Shown here: positions 25,035 to 33,320 of the stretch, in pieces
Layout: every line of letters starts with the position of its first letter
How positions within the stretch are numbered: position 1 is the first letter of the stretch
NCBI RefSeq assembly: GCF_040409795.1
Contig: NZ_CP099571.1
Coordinates: forward strand, 558,001-622,000
Reading direction: 5' to 3'
Source of the DNA: Polynucleobacter sp. MWH-UH19D
GTDB lineage: Bacteria; Pseudomonadota; Gammaproteobacteria; Burkholderiales; Burkholderiaceae
DNA length: 64,000 bases
Translations under genes and position numbers: made by a program
The notes under the pieces: model-generated
Told to the model about the DNA's origin: nothing
Databases searched by the model: none
Seen by the model: only the letters and a program-made list of their open reading frames with translations

Positions 25035-25721
25035 ATGCAATTTTTTGATAATGCTCGCCTAGATATTGCTAGGCAAAACTTAAACCGCGGTCGTTATCAA
25101 GCAGCCTTTGAGATTTTTTACGAATTAGCTGTCCATGATTTGGACGAAGAGGCGCAGTTTGCGCTCACCAAAATGTGCTTTGATGGGCATTTGGATGCCG
25201 AGCAAATTACTAAGCTCTTTGAATGGGTAAATTCCAATAGTAGCCTTGGCAATGGTTATGCTCACTTCAATGTTGCCCTAATGCATGAACGAGGCATGGG
25301 TGAGATTAAGCAGGACTATAAAACCGCAATTGAGTATTACGAGAAGGCAATTAAAGAAGACGTTGTCGATGCCTATTGCAATCTCGGTAATATCTACGCA
25401 TTAGGATTGGCTGAAGAGCAGGGCATTCCTCGTGATATGTACAAGGGTATTCAGTATCTTGCCAAAGGTGCGGAAGAGGGCAGTCGTCAGGCTGCATACA
25501 CTCTTGGATGCCTTTACGAAAAAGGGGAATACATCTCCCAAAATCACAGCAAAGCTTGTTACTACTTGGTATTGGCGACCTTAGCGGGTCATGAGCAAGC
25601 GCATCGGGTTTTAATTATTTTTCAGCACACCAATAAAGGTAACTACAACAAAGAGTTTGACGAGGCTGAGCTGCAGTATGGAAGAATTAAAAATATGCGT
25701 AGGCTCTATAAATGTCTATGA
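25035..25721 (+). CDS. Sel1-repeat protein
   Basis: A 228-residue helical repeat protein with Sel1/TPR-like units (AHFNVALMHERGMGEIKQDY, then AYCNLGNIYALGLAEEQG and AYTLGCLYEKGEYISQN). Such proteins scaffold protein complexes. It has no signal peptide. It lies between flgN and fliA (convergent with fliA), so a role in flagellar assembly or signalling is possible. A palindrome CGCTAATTAGCG about 40 bases upstream may be regulatory. Confidence 0.78.
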   Translation: MQFFDNARLDIARQNLNRGRYQAAFEIFYELAVHDLDEEAQFALTKMCFDGHLDAEQITKLFEWVNSNSSLGNGYAHFNVALMHERGMGEIKQDYKTAIEYYEKAIKEDVVDAYCNLGNIYALGLAEEQGIPRDMYKGIQYLAKGAEEGSRQAAYTLGCLYEKGEYISQNHSKACYYLVLATLAGHEQAHRVLIIFQHTNKGNYNKEFDEAELQYGRIKNMRRLYKCL

Positions 25722-25750
25722 GAGCCTATAAATAAAAATAGAGCCAATGC

Positions 25751-26443
25751 TTACTGAATTTTGAGTTTGGCACGAATTCGGATCATGCCCTGAGTATGAA
25801 TTTGGCTAATGCGCCCTGGTGTGATATTCATCACTTGGGCGATTTCTCGATAAGACAAATCTTCTTGGTAGTGAAGCGCAAATACTAATTGCTCGTTTTC
25901 AGGCAGACCTTCTAAGATGGTTGCAATGCGTTCAGCCAACTGACTCATTGCCACAGCTCTCATGGGGTCTGATGAGTCAGTATCAGAGGGTAAGAGGTCA
26001 TCTGATAAATCATCAAGCGGCATGAGGTGAACCATATTGGCCATGATGGCGTGGTAAGCCTCAATCGTCATTTCTGCGCTTGCAGCAATCTCTCTTTCAG
26101 AGGGGTGACGACCTAAATTTTGTTCGAGCTTGCGGGTAACTTTCTCAAGTCCCTCAAGTTCATCGCGTTGATTACGTGGCAGGATATCGTTTTTGCGGCA
26201 AGCATCATAAATGGCCCCGCGAATCCTGGTGCGAGCGTAGACCTCAAAGTTTAAATTCGCTTGAGGCTCATATCGAGTTAAGGCGTCCAATAAACCCGTT
26301 AAGCCCTCTTGAATTAAATCGTCTACCTCTACATTAGGCGGCAGGCGCGAGCAGATTTGATGGGCAATACGCTTAACTAGAGGAAGATGTTCTTTGATGG
26401 CGAGATCAATATCAACGGACTGGGTATAGCTAGAAGGTTTCAA
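25751..26443 (-). CDS. fliA: flagellar sigma-28 factor FliA
   Basis: A 230-residue sigma-70 family factor of the FliA type: region 2 (HLPLVKRIAHQICSRLPPNV, VDDLIQEGLTGLLDAL), region 3 (GRHPSEREIAASAEM) and region 4 (LSYREIAQVMNITPGRISQIH). It directs late flagellar genes such as both flagellins here, which have matching promoters. The start is TTG at 26443; an in-frame stop lies just upstream and no ATG exists nearby. It is the last gene of flhA-flhF-flhG-fliA and is controlled by FlgM. Confidence 0.96.
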   Translation of the reverse strand: MKPSSYTQSVDIDLAIKEHLPLVKRIAHQICSRLPPNVEVDDLIQEGLTGLLDALTRYEPQANLNFEVYARTRIRGAIYDACRKNDILPRNQRDELEGLEKVTRKLEQNLGRHPSEREIAASAEMTIEAYHAIMANMVHLMPLDDLSDDLLPSDTDSSDPMRAVAMSQLAERIATILEGLPENEQLVFALHYQEDLSYREIAQVMNITPGRISQIHTQGMIRIRAKLKIQ

Positions 26444-26489
26444 TCACAACTCGCGAGTAAGGACATCAATTGGAATTCAGGCAATTGTA

Positions 26490-27308
26490 TCAAGCCGTGA
26501 TTTTGGCAGATATTGCTTTAAAGAAATTATGCGGCAGAACAAATTCGTGGCGTGTACCGCGACTAACTGGATTAAAGCTCATGTCATCCAGATCAATTTC
26601 AACTCTTTGGGCGGTAAAGGCTTGTATCCAGCCCAAAGACTCAATGTTTTGCTCTAGAGCTCTTTGCGCTGCATCTTGTAACTTTTCAAAAGCAGCAGTT
26701 CCTGCTGCCTCATCATGACCGCCAACAATTAATACGGAAAGGGGTTCATCAAGTTGCAATTCAGCCATCTGACGAATCATCACCATCGCTCTTTTTAAGC
26801 ATGCTTCTTCAGTAGAGGCAACCAAAATGCGTTTGATATTGCTGCCAAAGTAGGCAACCAGATTAGCTTGTGGATCAATCGTTGGGAAAACAACATAATC
26901 AATATTGATTTCGTGCTTTATCAAGCGCTCATCTAACTTGGGATATTTTGCGAAGCGGCTAGTGATCTCTTGGCGCAACTTAGCACTGGTGGCGTACCAA
27001 AAGTTCTCATCAATTTGCTTAATGGTTCTTAATAAATCAATCGAGTTGGCAAAAACTTGGCCAAGGTCGTAGCGCACTGGGTATAAAAATCCTGACATGG
27101 TCTTACGGTCGGCCAAAGGGACTTCATCAATTAGCAGTACGCTGTGACCAAGTTGTTTGATATTGTGGGCAGTGCCATGACCTAGATGAATCGTAGAGTC
27201 CGGATCTAGCGTGCTTGCAATACAGATGACACGGCACAACTCGGAGCCAAAAATATCGCGTAAACCTGCGGCCTGGTCTGCGCCGCTAGCAGTGCTTGCC
27301 GTATTCAT
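26490..27308 (-). CDS. flhG: FlhG/FleN-like protein without P-loop
   Basis: Encoded between flhF and fliA, the normal place of flhG, and coupled to flhF by a four-base overlap. FlhG is a MinD-type ATPase that limits flagellar number and activates the FlhF GTPase through an N-terminal DQAxxLR helix. That helix is intact (DQAAGLR, 11-17) and the later strand GHSVLLIDE (54-62) is MinD-like, but where the Walker A motif (GKGGVGKT type) should be the protein has STLDPDSTIHLGHG (32-45), with no Gly-Lys-Thr. The switch Asp is also not apparent (DYVVFPTID). The 272-residue protein should not hydrolyse ATP yet may still stimulate FlhF. Confidence 0.75.
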   Translation of the reverse strand: MNTASTASGADQAAGLRDIFGSELCRVICIASTLDPDSTIHLGHGTAHNIKQLGHSVLLIDEVPLADRKTMSGFLYPVRYDLGQVFANSIDLLRTIKQIDENFWYATSAKLRQEITSRFAKYPKLDERLIKHEINIDYVVFPTIDPQANLVAYFGSNIKRILVASTEEACLKRAMVMIRQMAELQLDEPLSVLIVGGHDEAAGTAAFEKLQDAAQRALEQNIESLGWIQAFTAQRVEIDLDDMSFNPVSRGTRHEFVLPHNFFKAISAKITA

Positions 27309-28963
27309 TGATTTACTTTACGAATCCAGTCGCCCAAATGATCAGAAAGTAGGGCTGGAACTTGTTCATCAGTCAAAGAGAATGTCTCAGCAAAGGCGCG
27401 CATTGCCATAGCGCGATGGCTTAAATAATTGACATCAGGCTGACTTAAATCTTCAGGCACCCGCTGACCATTAGAGACAAACAAAATAGACAAATCATGG
27501 CGGATGACACTGTCAATGACTGGAGCCAAATGAGCGGCTTCATCAATCTTGGTAATGATTACTGAATCTAATTTTTCACCATTGGTGTTTTGCATGGCTT
27601 GATTATGCAAATTGATCACTTCTTCTTGGGTGCGCAAATCTGTAGTTGAGCTCATAACCAAAATACGACGCGCCTTACTGGAGCCATGCTCTAGCAAGTG
27701 AGATTGTTCAACCATTAAGGTATCTCGCTGGCTCACTCCAGCAGTATCTAGCAAAATAATCTTGCGATTGGAAAAATCTTTAATCTTGGCTGCTAGGTCT
27801 TCACTATCACGAACTGCAGTAACCGACAGGCCTAATATTTTGGCAAAAGTCTTGAGCTGTTCTTGAGCGCCAATACGATAGGTATCCGTAGTGAGTAATG
27901 CAACTTGATTACGACCGTAGCGCAATACACAACGCGCTGCAATTTTGGCAACAGTTGTGGTCTTGCCAACCCCAGTTGGGCCGATAAAAGCAAAAACACC
28001 ACCACGATCAAAAATATCAAATGCGCGAGAAGTTTTAAGCATGCATTTCACTTGCTCACGGGCATTTTTGAGTAAATGCAATACGCTTAAATTCTCAGGC
28101 AGGTTTTGGGCGATCTCTGCAACCAGTTTTGGTGAGAAGCCGCTATTGAGAAGGTGTTTTACAACCTCAGTGATTTGCGCATTACCTTGCTGAATGTTGC
28201 CCCAAAAGCTGCCAGCAACATGGGACTGCAATAGATTTTTAACTTCACTGATTTCAGAAAGCAGTTTTTCTACCTTAGGAGAGCTCTCCGCTTGGGCTAT
28301 AACGCTAGGAGCAGTGTTACTTGTTGAATTATTGGATAAGCTGCCTGACAAGTTATTGGTTGACTCGACTTGAGCGCTCGGTGCGCGTACTTTTTGAGCG
28401 GCGCTTTGTGCGGCACTTTTTAGAGCATTTAATGCTGCAACTTCCTGGGCTGCTTTAGTGTTGGCTGCAAGACTGGCGCTAAAGATAGCATCGTTATTGG
28501 ACGGGTTAACAACGTTGGCAGAGCCTCTAGGGATACGTTCAGCATTATTAAATGAGGTAGGTAAAAAAGCCTCGGCACCAGGTGCGCGAATCGGGCGTTC
28601 TACTCTAGCTGGATTGCGACGCAAAATGCCATTGGGGACATCAGGATGCACTCTGGGTTTAGCGGATTCGCTGGAAGCAGAAGAGGTAGATGGTGCGCGC
28701 CGTGCTATGGCATTGGCGAACTTATCAGAAAGGCCGGACTGTTTTAGTGAGCGCTCTGAAAAAGCACCAGCTTCACCAAACTGTGGGTCTAAAGCTTCGG
28801 AGCGTGCAGAAAGGTTTGCTAAATCACCAGAGGTAATCGCCATGACCTCCACGCCTTGGTCTGTATCTTTTGTAGAGAGCACCATGGCATCCGGACCCAT
28901 CTCAGCGCGGATGAGTTTTAGGGCATCAGCGGTATTGGCTGCTATAAATTTTTGGGGGCCCAT
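27305..28963 (-). CDS. flhF: flagellar GTPase FlhF
   Basis: FlhF is an SRP-type GTPase that selects the flagellar pole. The 552-residue protein has the short N-terminal domain (MGPQKFIAANTADALKLIRA), a long variable linker (about 60-230), the helical N domain and the G domain: P-loop GPTGVGKTT (328-336), DTYRIGAQEQL, LLDTAG and TKID. The linker is longer and more Ala/Ser-rich than in many homologues. Ribosome site GGAG precedes the ATG at 28963. It follows flhA by 35 bases. Confidence 0.95.
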   Translation of the reverse strand: MGPQKFIAANTADALKLIRAEMGPDAMVLSTKDTDQGVEVMAITSGDLANLSARSEALDPQFGEAGAFSERSLKQSGLSDKFANAIARRAPSTSSASSESAKPRVHPDVPNGILRRNPARVERPIRAPGAEAFLPTSFNNAERIPRGSANVVNPSNNDAIFSASLAANTKAAQEVAALNALKSAAQSAAQKVRAPSAQVESTNNLSGSLSNNSTSNTAPSVIAQAESSPKVEKLLSEISEVKNLLQSHVAGSFWGNIQQGNAQITEVVKHLLNSGFSPKLVAEIAQNLPENLSVLHLLKNAREQVKCMLKTSRAFDIFDRGGVFAFIGPTGVGKTTTVAKIAARCVLRYGRNQVALLTTDTYRIGAQEQLKTFAKILGLSVTAVRDSEDLAAKIKDFSNRKIILLDTAGVSQRDTLMVEQSHLLEHGSSKARRILVMSSTTDLRTQEEVINLHNQAMQNTNGEKLDSVIITKIDEAAHLAPVIDSVIRHDLSILFVSNGQRVPEDLSQPDVNYLSHRAMAMRAFAETFSLTDEQVPALLSDHLGDWIRKVNQ

Positions 28964-28998
28964 GCGTTAACTCCGAATCATTCTCTTTAGTAGTGATT

Positions 28999-31089
28999 TT
29001 AGGGGTTTTTGCCCGTCTGGGAACAAAGAACCTTGTAAAAAGCTAGATTTGCAGTGGGGGGCAGCTCGCTGAGGGCCAAAATGATTGCCTGAGGGCAAAC
29101 CCGACGGGCGATTCTGGAAATCGTCGCTCTAGTGCGCGTACCACTCACAATCACAGGGGGTAGGTTTTCATTTTCCATTTCCTGAACCCCTTGGATCACT
29201 TCTTCGCCAAACATGCGTGCTAAAGAAGGCTCAATTAAGCCATCGGGCGCGATAGCGCCAGCTCCAATAGACTGCTCAATCAGGCGCTCAAATTCGGGTT
29301 GGATACCAAGGACTTTGAAATTATTGCCATCGCCTAATGAGTCTTGGACGATGGTGCGACGCAGGGCATAACGAATGTGCGGCAGGATTTCCAGTGGATC
29401 ATTTAACTTGCCTGCGTATTCACTAGAGACTTCCAAAATAGTGCGCAGGTCTTTAATCGGCACATTTTCTTCTAAGAGTAACTGCAAGATGCGCTGTAAT
29501 TGCGCAACGGTCACAATCTTCGGAATGACATCTTCAACCAATTTTGGATAACTCATCTTGAAGTGATCGAGTAAGTCTTGAGTCTCTTGACGGCCTAAGA
29601 GTTCAGCGGCGTGCTGATGAATCAGGTGATCTAAGTGCGTCGTGATCACTACGGCTGGTTCAACAACGGTGTAGCCTTTAGCGATTGCTTCATCACGTTG
29701 ACGACGTTCAATCCAAACAGCAGGCATGCCAAAGGTTGGATCTTTAACTTCAATACCTGGAATTTTTTCAGTACCACTTTGCTGAATTGCCAACAAGCGA
29801 TCTGGCAAGCATTGGCCGCGACCAATCTCAGCGCCGTAGAGCAAGACTCGATAACTCTCTGCAGATAGTTGTAAGTTATCGCGAATATGAACCGATGGAA
29901 TCAGAAAGCCAACTTGCGTGACAAACTTACGACGAATCGCTTTGATGCGCTTGATTAAGTCGCTATCGTCGCCTTTATCTACCAAAGGAATGAGGCGATA
30001 GGCAAGCTCTAAGCAAAGCGGCTCAACAATTGGAACATCTTTCCATTCAAGCTCTTCATTGGCAACTGGTTGCGCAGCAGCGATCTTCGCTTCAGCAGCT
30101 TCCTTTTTAATGCGCTGATGCGTCATGTAGGCAAGCGTGCCAAAGAGGGTTGCAAAAGCTAGGAAGATGAAGTGTGGCATGCCAGGCAGTACACCCAGAA
30201 TGCCTAGAACAGCAGCCACAACCCCTAGCGCATTACTGTTAGCTTCAAACTGTTTAGAGACCTGACCAGAAAAGTCATCTTCAGTCGCAACGCGGGTAAC
30301 CAAAATACCAGCTGCAGTAGAAATGACTAGCGCTGGAATTTGCGCAACCAAGCCGTCACCAATAGTTAATGATGCAAAGGTAGCAAGCGCTTTGCCAAAA
30401 TCCATGCCGTGTTGCAATACGCCAATCATCAAACCACCAATGAGGTTGATGACCAAAATCATGATGCCGGCCATTGCATCGCCACGCACAAACTTGGAAG
30501 CACCGTCCATGGAGCCAAAGAAGTCTGCTTCTTGCGCTACATCAGCGCGGCGCGCTTTTGCTTCATCTTGCTGAATGAGTCCTGCATTCAGATCCGCGTC
30601 AATTGCCATTTGTTTACCTGGCATAGAATCCAAGGCAAAGCGAGCAGAAACTTCAGCAACGCGACCAGAACCTTTGGTGATCACCACAAAGTTAATGATG
30701 GTGATCACAATAAAGATCACGATACCGACTGCAAAGTTACCGCCAATCAAAAACACACCAAAGGCCTCAATCACCTTACCTGCGGCATCGGTTCCCTTAT
30801 AGCCATCTAATAAAACGATACGGGTTGAGGCAACGTTTAGCGATAGGCGCAGTAAGGTGGTCAGCAGCAGAACCGTTGGAAAAGCAACAAAGTCCTTAAA
30901 GCTTTTGATATTGATCGCCGTAAAGAGCACGATGATCGATAGCGCAATATTGAAGGTAAACAGAATATCGAGAATGATGGCTGGCAAAGGCACCAGCATC
31001 ATGATCAAAACTAGCAGAACCAGAATCGGGATGGCGCCTTGTGCCGAGGGACTTGGCAGCTTAGAGGTGTCAAAACCCAGAATTTTCAT
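28999..31089 (-). CDS. flhA: flagellar export gate protein FlhA
   Basis: Core membrane component of the flagellar type III export gate. The 696-residue protein shows eight transmembrane helices in the first half, the FHIPEP-family signatures (GFLGLxxPxMP-like block replaced here by GVLPGMPHF between TMs 7 and 8; RLSLNVASTRIVLLDG; FALDSMPGKQMAIDADLNAG) and the large cytosolic domain that receives cargo chaperones. It heads flhA-flhF-flhG-fliA. flhB, commonly upstream, is not in this region. Confidence 0.97.
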   Translation of the reverse strand: MKILGFDTSKLPSPSAQGAIPILVLLVLIMMLVPLPAIILDILFTFNIALSIIVLFTAINIKSFKDFVAFPTVLLLTTLLRLSLNVASTRIVLLDGYKGTDAAGKVIEAFGVFLIGGNFAVGIVIFIVITIINFVVITKGSGRVAEVSARFALDSMPGKQMAIDADLNAGLIQQDEAKARRADVAQEADFFGSMDGASKFVRGDAMAGIMILVINLIGGLMIGVLQHGMDFGKALATFASLTIGDGLVAQIPALVISTAAGILVTRVATEDDFSGQVSKQFEANSNALGVVAAVLGILGVLPGMPHFIFLAFATLFGTLAYMTHQRIKKEAAEAKIAAAQPVANEELEWKDVPIVEPLCLELAYRLIPLVDKGDDSDLIKRIKAIRRKFVTQVGFLIPSVHIRDNLQLSAESYRVLLYGAEIGRGQCLPDRLLAIQQSGTEKIPGIEVKDPTFGMPAVWIERRQRDEAIAKGYTVVEPAVVITTHLDHLIHQHAAELLGRQETQDLLDHFKMSYPKLVEDVIPKIVTVAQLQRILQLLLEENVPIKDLRTILEVSSEYAGKLNDPLEILPHIRYALRRTIVQDSLGDGNNFKVLGIQPEFERLIEQSIGAGAIAPDGLIEPSLARMFGEEVIQGVQEMENENLPPVIVSGTRTRATISRIARRVCPQAIILALSELPPTANLAFYKVLCSQTGKNP

Positions 31090-31259
31090 GCGTATAGGTC
31101 TTTTGCCCGAAAAATGATCAAAAAAAGCTCAAAATATCTCAAAAACAGCCTTCATTTCGTTAGCAACCATTCACAAGAGGGCTAAATCACCATATCTAGT
31201 GGTTGGCGCTAAAAACACCCCTAAATATACTTGATTTCATAGCCAAAAACACCAAAATT

Positions 31260-31272
31260 GGCAAAATTTGCC
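31260..31272 (-). promoter_or_regulatory. shared flagellar motif GGCAAATTTTGCC, copy 1
   Basis: Read on the minus strand (toward flhA) this is GGCAAATTTTGCC, an imperfect palindrome. The identical 13-mer occurs at 59441-59453 before fliF. It lies 171 bases upstream of the flhA start, a distance suited to an upstream activator site. Confidence 0.4.
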
Positions 31273-31447
31273 GCCTAAATTCGATCTTTTGGGGCACCTT
31301 TTACCTATTTGGACTTCTTACGGGGATAAAGTTGCCCAAAAAATGGCTGCCCCCAATAAATATGAGCCCAATATTTTGTATAAGCCCTTGTTTTTATTGG
31401 ACATATTACATATCTATAAAATAAATATAAAAAGTACTAAACACTTT

Positions 31448-31474
31448 CAAAATTAATTCCGTAGGTAACGATAA
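31448..31474 (+). promoter_or_regulatory. sigma-28-like promoter
   Basis: CAAAATTA, 11 bases, AACGATAA compared with the FliA consensus TAAAGTTT-N11-GCCGATAA: 5 of 8 and 6 of 8 matches with exact spacing. It would start transcription about 80 bases before the 184-residue protein gene. Confidence 0.45.
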
Positions 31475-31561
31475 GGAAAGAATTCTTTGGGGGTAAGCCT
31501 CCTTGAAAGCTTTATTTAACAGTTTCATGTATTGATCGTTTATCGGATAAGAGAGCGTTTT

Positions 31562-32116
31562 ATGGCTATTTCAGCAATTGCAAATTCAGGGCCTCAGCCA
31601 CCAACATTGGCTAGCCTGTTGCAAATCAATCGGATTAATCCGATTGCAGGGCGCGACTCTGATGATGCCGATAGCGCATCCAGCGTAGTCTTGCCAAAAG
31701 CAGGGGCAAAGCAAGCAGTTGCTCCAAAATTGGTTCAAGATGTCATCAAAACTTTGAGTCAAATGGGCGCAAGTCTGTCTGATAGCAAGGCTGAAGGAGC
31801 GCAAGCTAAGGATATTAAAAAGTCGGCTATTGACTTTTTGTCTTCGGTTATTTCTGCGGTGAATCCCCAAGCAAATGAATCTGGGAATAAGGTGGCAAGC
31901 CCATTGGAGCAGTTAAAAGCGGGTGTGGCCAAAATGATTAATGAAGTAGCAGGCGGTACATCGGTAGATGCTGCCGTGAGCGAGGCTGCAAATCAGCTAT
32001 TTAAGGCATCTGGCGTGCCAAGTAATTCAAATACATTGAGTGGATTGCTAGAAGGCGTGCAAAAATCCTTGATGGATGACTCGGGTAGTGGCAGTTTAAT
32101 TAACCTTTCGGCATAA
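31562..32116 (+). CDS. unknown protein upstream of flaG
   Basis: The ATG at 31562 (MAISAIANSG) gives 184 residues; the ORF start 30 bases earlier lacks support. The sequence is Ser/Ala-rich, without signal peptide, membrane helix or Cys, and ends in helices (SVDAAVSEAANQLFKASG). Such composition resembles substrates of flagellar export (hook-length or filament proteins). It is followed 23 bases later by flaG and preceded by a sigma-28-like promoter, so it is probably a late flagellar gene. No family is recognised. Confidence 0.55.
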   Translation: MAISAIANSGPQPPTLASLLQINRINPIAGRDSDDADSASSVVLPKAGAKQAVAPKLVQDVIKTLSQMGASLSDSKAEGAQAKDIKKSAIDFLSSVISAVNPQANESGNKVASPLEQLKAGVAKMINEVAGGTSVDAAVSEAANQLFKASGVPSNSNTLSGLLEGVQKSLMDDSGSGSLINLSA

Positions 32117-32139
32117 TTTATTTAGGAACAAGCTTAGAA

Positions 32140-32550
32140 ATGAGCAATACGATCAACAGTGCAAACGGAGCAGGAGCGCAATTCGCTAGTAGCGTATTGC
32201 CAGCCCCAACTCCGCCTGTTGCTTCTAGCGCTCCTAAGGTCAATATTCCAAGTGATGCCGAGGTTGTATCCAGGGTAATTAGCACCGAAATTAAGCCATC
32301 TAATGTGAATGAGATGGCACAGTCAACTCGCATTGCTGTTGAGAAAGCAGCGCAAGAGCTCGAGAGCTTTGTTCATGAAATGGGTCGTAGTATTAGCATC
32401 TCCGTAGATGGCAATACTGGATACCATGTAGTCACTGTTACCAATCCAGAAACAGGTGAAGTAATTCGTCAAATGCCCTCTCCAGAGCTGTTAAAAATTG
32501 CGCAGAGTTTGCCTAAATTCGATGGATTATTTTTAAATCGTAAGGCTTAA
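32140..32550 (+). CDS. flaG: FlaG family protein 1
   Basis: A 136-residue FlaG: variable N-terminal half, then the conserved domain (AAQELESFVHEMGRSISISV, then TGYHVVTVTNPETGEVIRQM). FlaG influences filament length. A second copy at 51080-51490 has the same length and domain with different N-terminal region. A ribosome site (aggaac/agcttagaa) is modest. It follows the unknown late gene and is probably in its transcript. Confidence 0.9.
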   Translation: MSNTINSANGAGAQFASSVLPAPTPPVASSAPKVNIPSDAEVVSRVISTEIKPSNVNEMAQSTRIAVEKAAQELESFVHEMGRSISISVDGNTGYHVVTVTNPETGEVIRQMPSPELLKIAQSLPKFDGLFLNRKA

Positions 32551-32759
32551 AGCACAGTACTTGATGGGCGCAAACTGAAGACGCACGAACATCATAGGTA
32601 ATTTTTTGATTTGCTTCTAAGGTATTTGTAATTCACAAATAGAGCGCAACAATTTGAGTGCTTATTAAAAGAACTTTAGAACTATCTTGCATCATATGAA
32701 GTTTCAATGCGTCATTATTCCCGTGCTTAACAAGCAAGACCAATCAGTAATGAGGTTCT

Positions 32760-33317
32760 TCATCTAGCGCTGATAGCAATATTTTTATTATGCTCTCGCA
32801 AAATAGCACATAGCGCTTTCATGTTTGATAGCTTGGGCGCAAGCTGTTTATTTTTTATATAAGTGGCTTTTTCTGATCTGATGATGAGTTTAGGTTGATT
32901 GTTAATCATGTCGCATAGGGAGTTCACCACTTCTTTAGCGATATGTGGGTGGCTTTGAAGTAATACGGCAAATCCTACGGTTGGCATAAAAATCACTTCT
33001 CCAGCCTCAAGCACCTTTACTGATGCGGAGCGATTTTGACCGTCTAAAAGACCCATCTCGCCAACGTACTGGCCGGGATTGAGCTCTGCTAGTACTTTGG
33101 GTGGACCACCTGCAAATCCACTGAATACATAAACCTGTAATTTTCCAGACAGCAGGATATAAAGACCATCAGAGGGGTCATTTTCGCTAAATAGGGTTTC
33201 GCCTGCTTCAATCGCTCTAGTTGTTGTGATTCCTAAAATTGCCATTAAGTCAGATGCGGGCAGACTTTTAAAAAAAGGAATGCTCGCAATCGAGGCTTCT
33301 TTAGAATTTTCCGACAT
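32760..33317 (-). CDS. stand-alone cyclic-nucleotide-binding protein
   Basis: A 185-residue protein with one CRP-type cyclic nucleotide-binding domain (about 12-130). The phosphate-binding cassette is intact: VGEMGLLDGQNRSASV with Gly86-Glu87 and Arg96-Ser97-Ala98, as in cAMP receptors. There is no helix-turn-helix, so it is not a transcription factor; the short helical C-terminus (about 145-185) may contact a partner. It lies three bases downstream of the phosphodiesterase gene. It is the simplest candidate receptor for the cyclase product made at 40.9 kb. Confidence 0.85.
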   Translation of the reverse strand: MSENSKEASIASIPFFKSLPASDLMAILGITTTRAIEAGETLFSENDPSDGLYILLSGKLQVYVFSGFAGGPPKVLAELNPGQYVGEMGLLDGQNRSASVKVLEAGEVIFMPTVGFAVLLQSHPHIAKEVVNSLCDMINNQPKLIIRSEKATYIKNKQLAPKLSNMKALCAILREHNKNIAISAR

Positions 33318-33320
33318 GGA

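Larger units (their letters stand above)
31090..31561. other. flhA upstream region
   Basis: About 470 bases between divergent flhA and the 184-residue protein gene, very AT-rich, with no convincing ORF. It contains the near-palindrome GGCAAAATTTGCC (31260-31272), also found in the opposite orientation before fliF, and a sigma-28-like promoter for the plus-strand gene (31448-31474). No clear -24/-12 promoter facing flhA was found. Confidence 0.5.

Noticed and set aside
28458-28970. 170-codon plus-strand ORF within flhF
   Set aside because: It is antisense to the low-complexity flhF linker, where Ala/Ser codons keep the opposite frame open.
32623-32641. Inverted repeat TATTTGT-aattc-ACAAATA after flaG 1
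   Set aside because: AT-only stem without a T-run; a weak hairpin that could be chance, not called as terminator.
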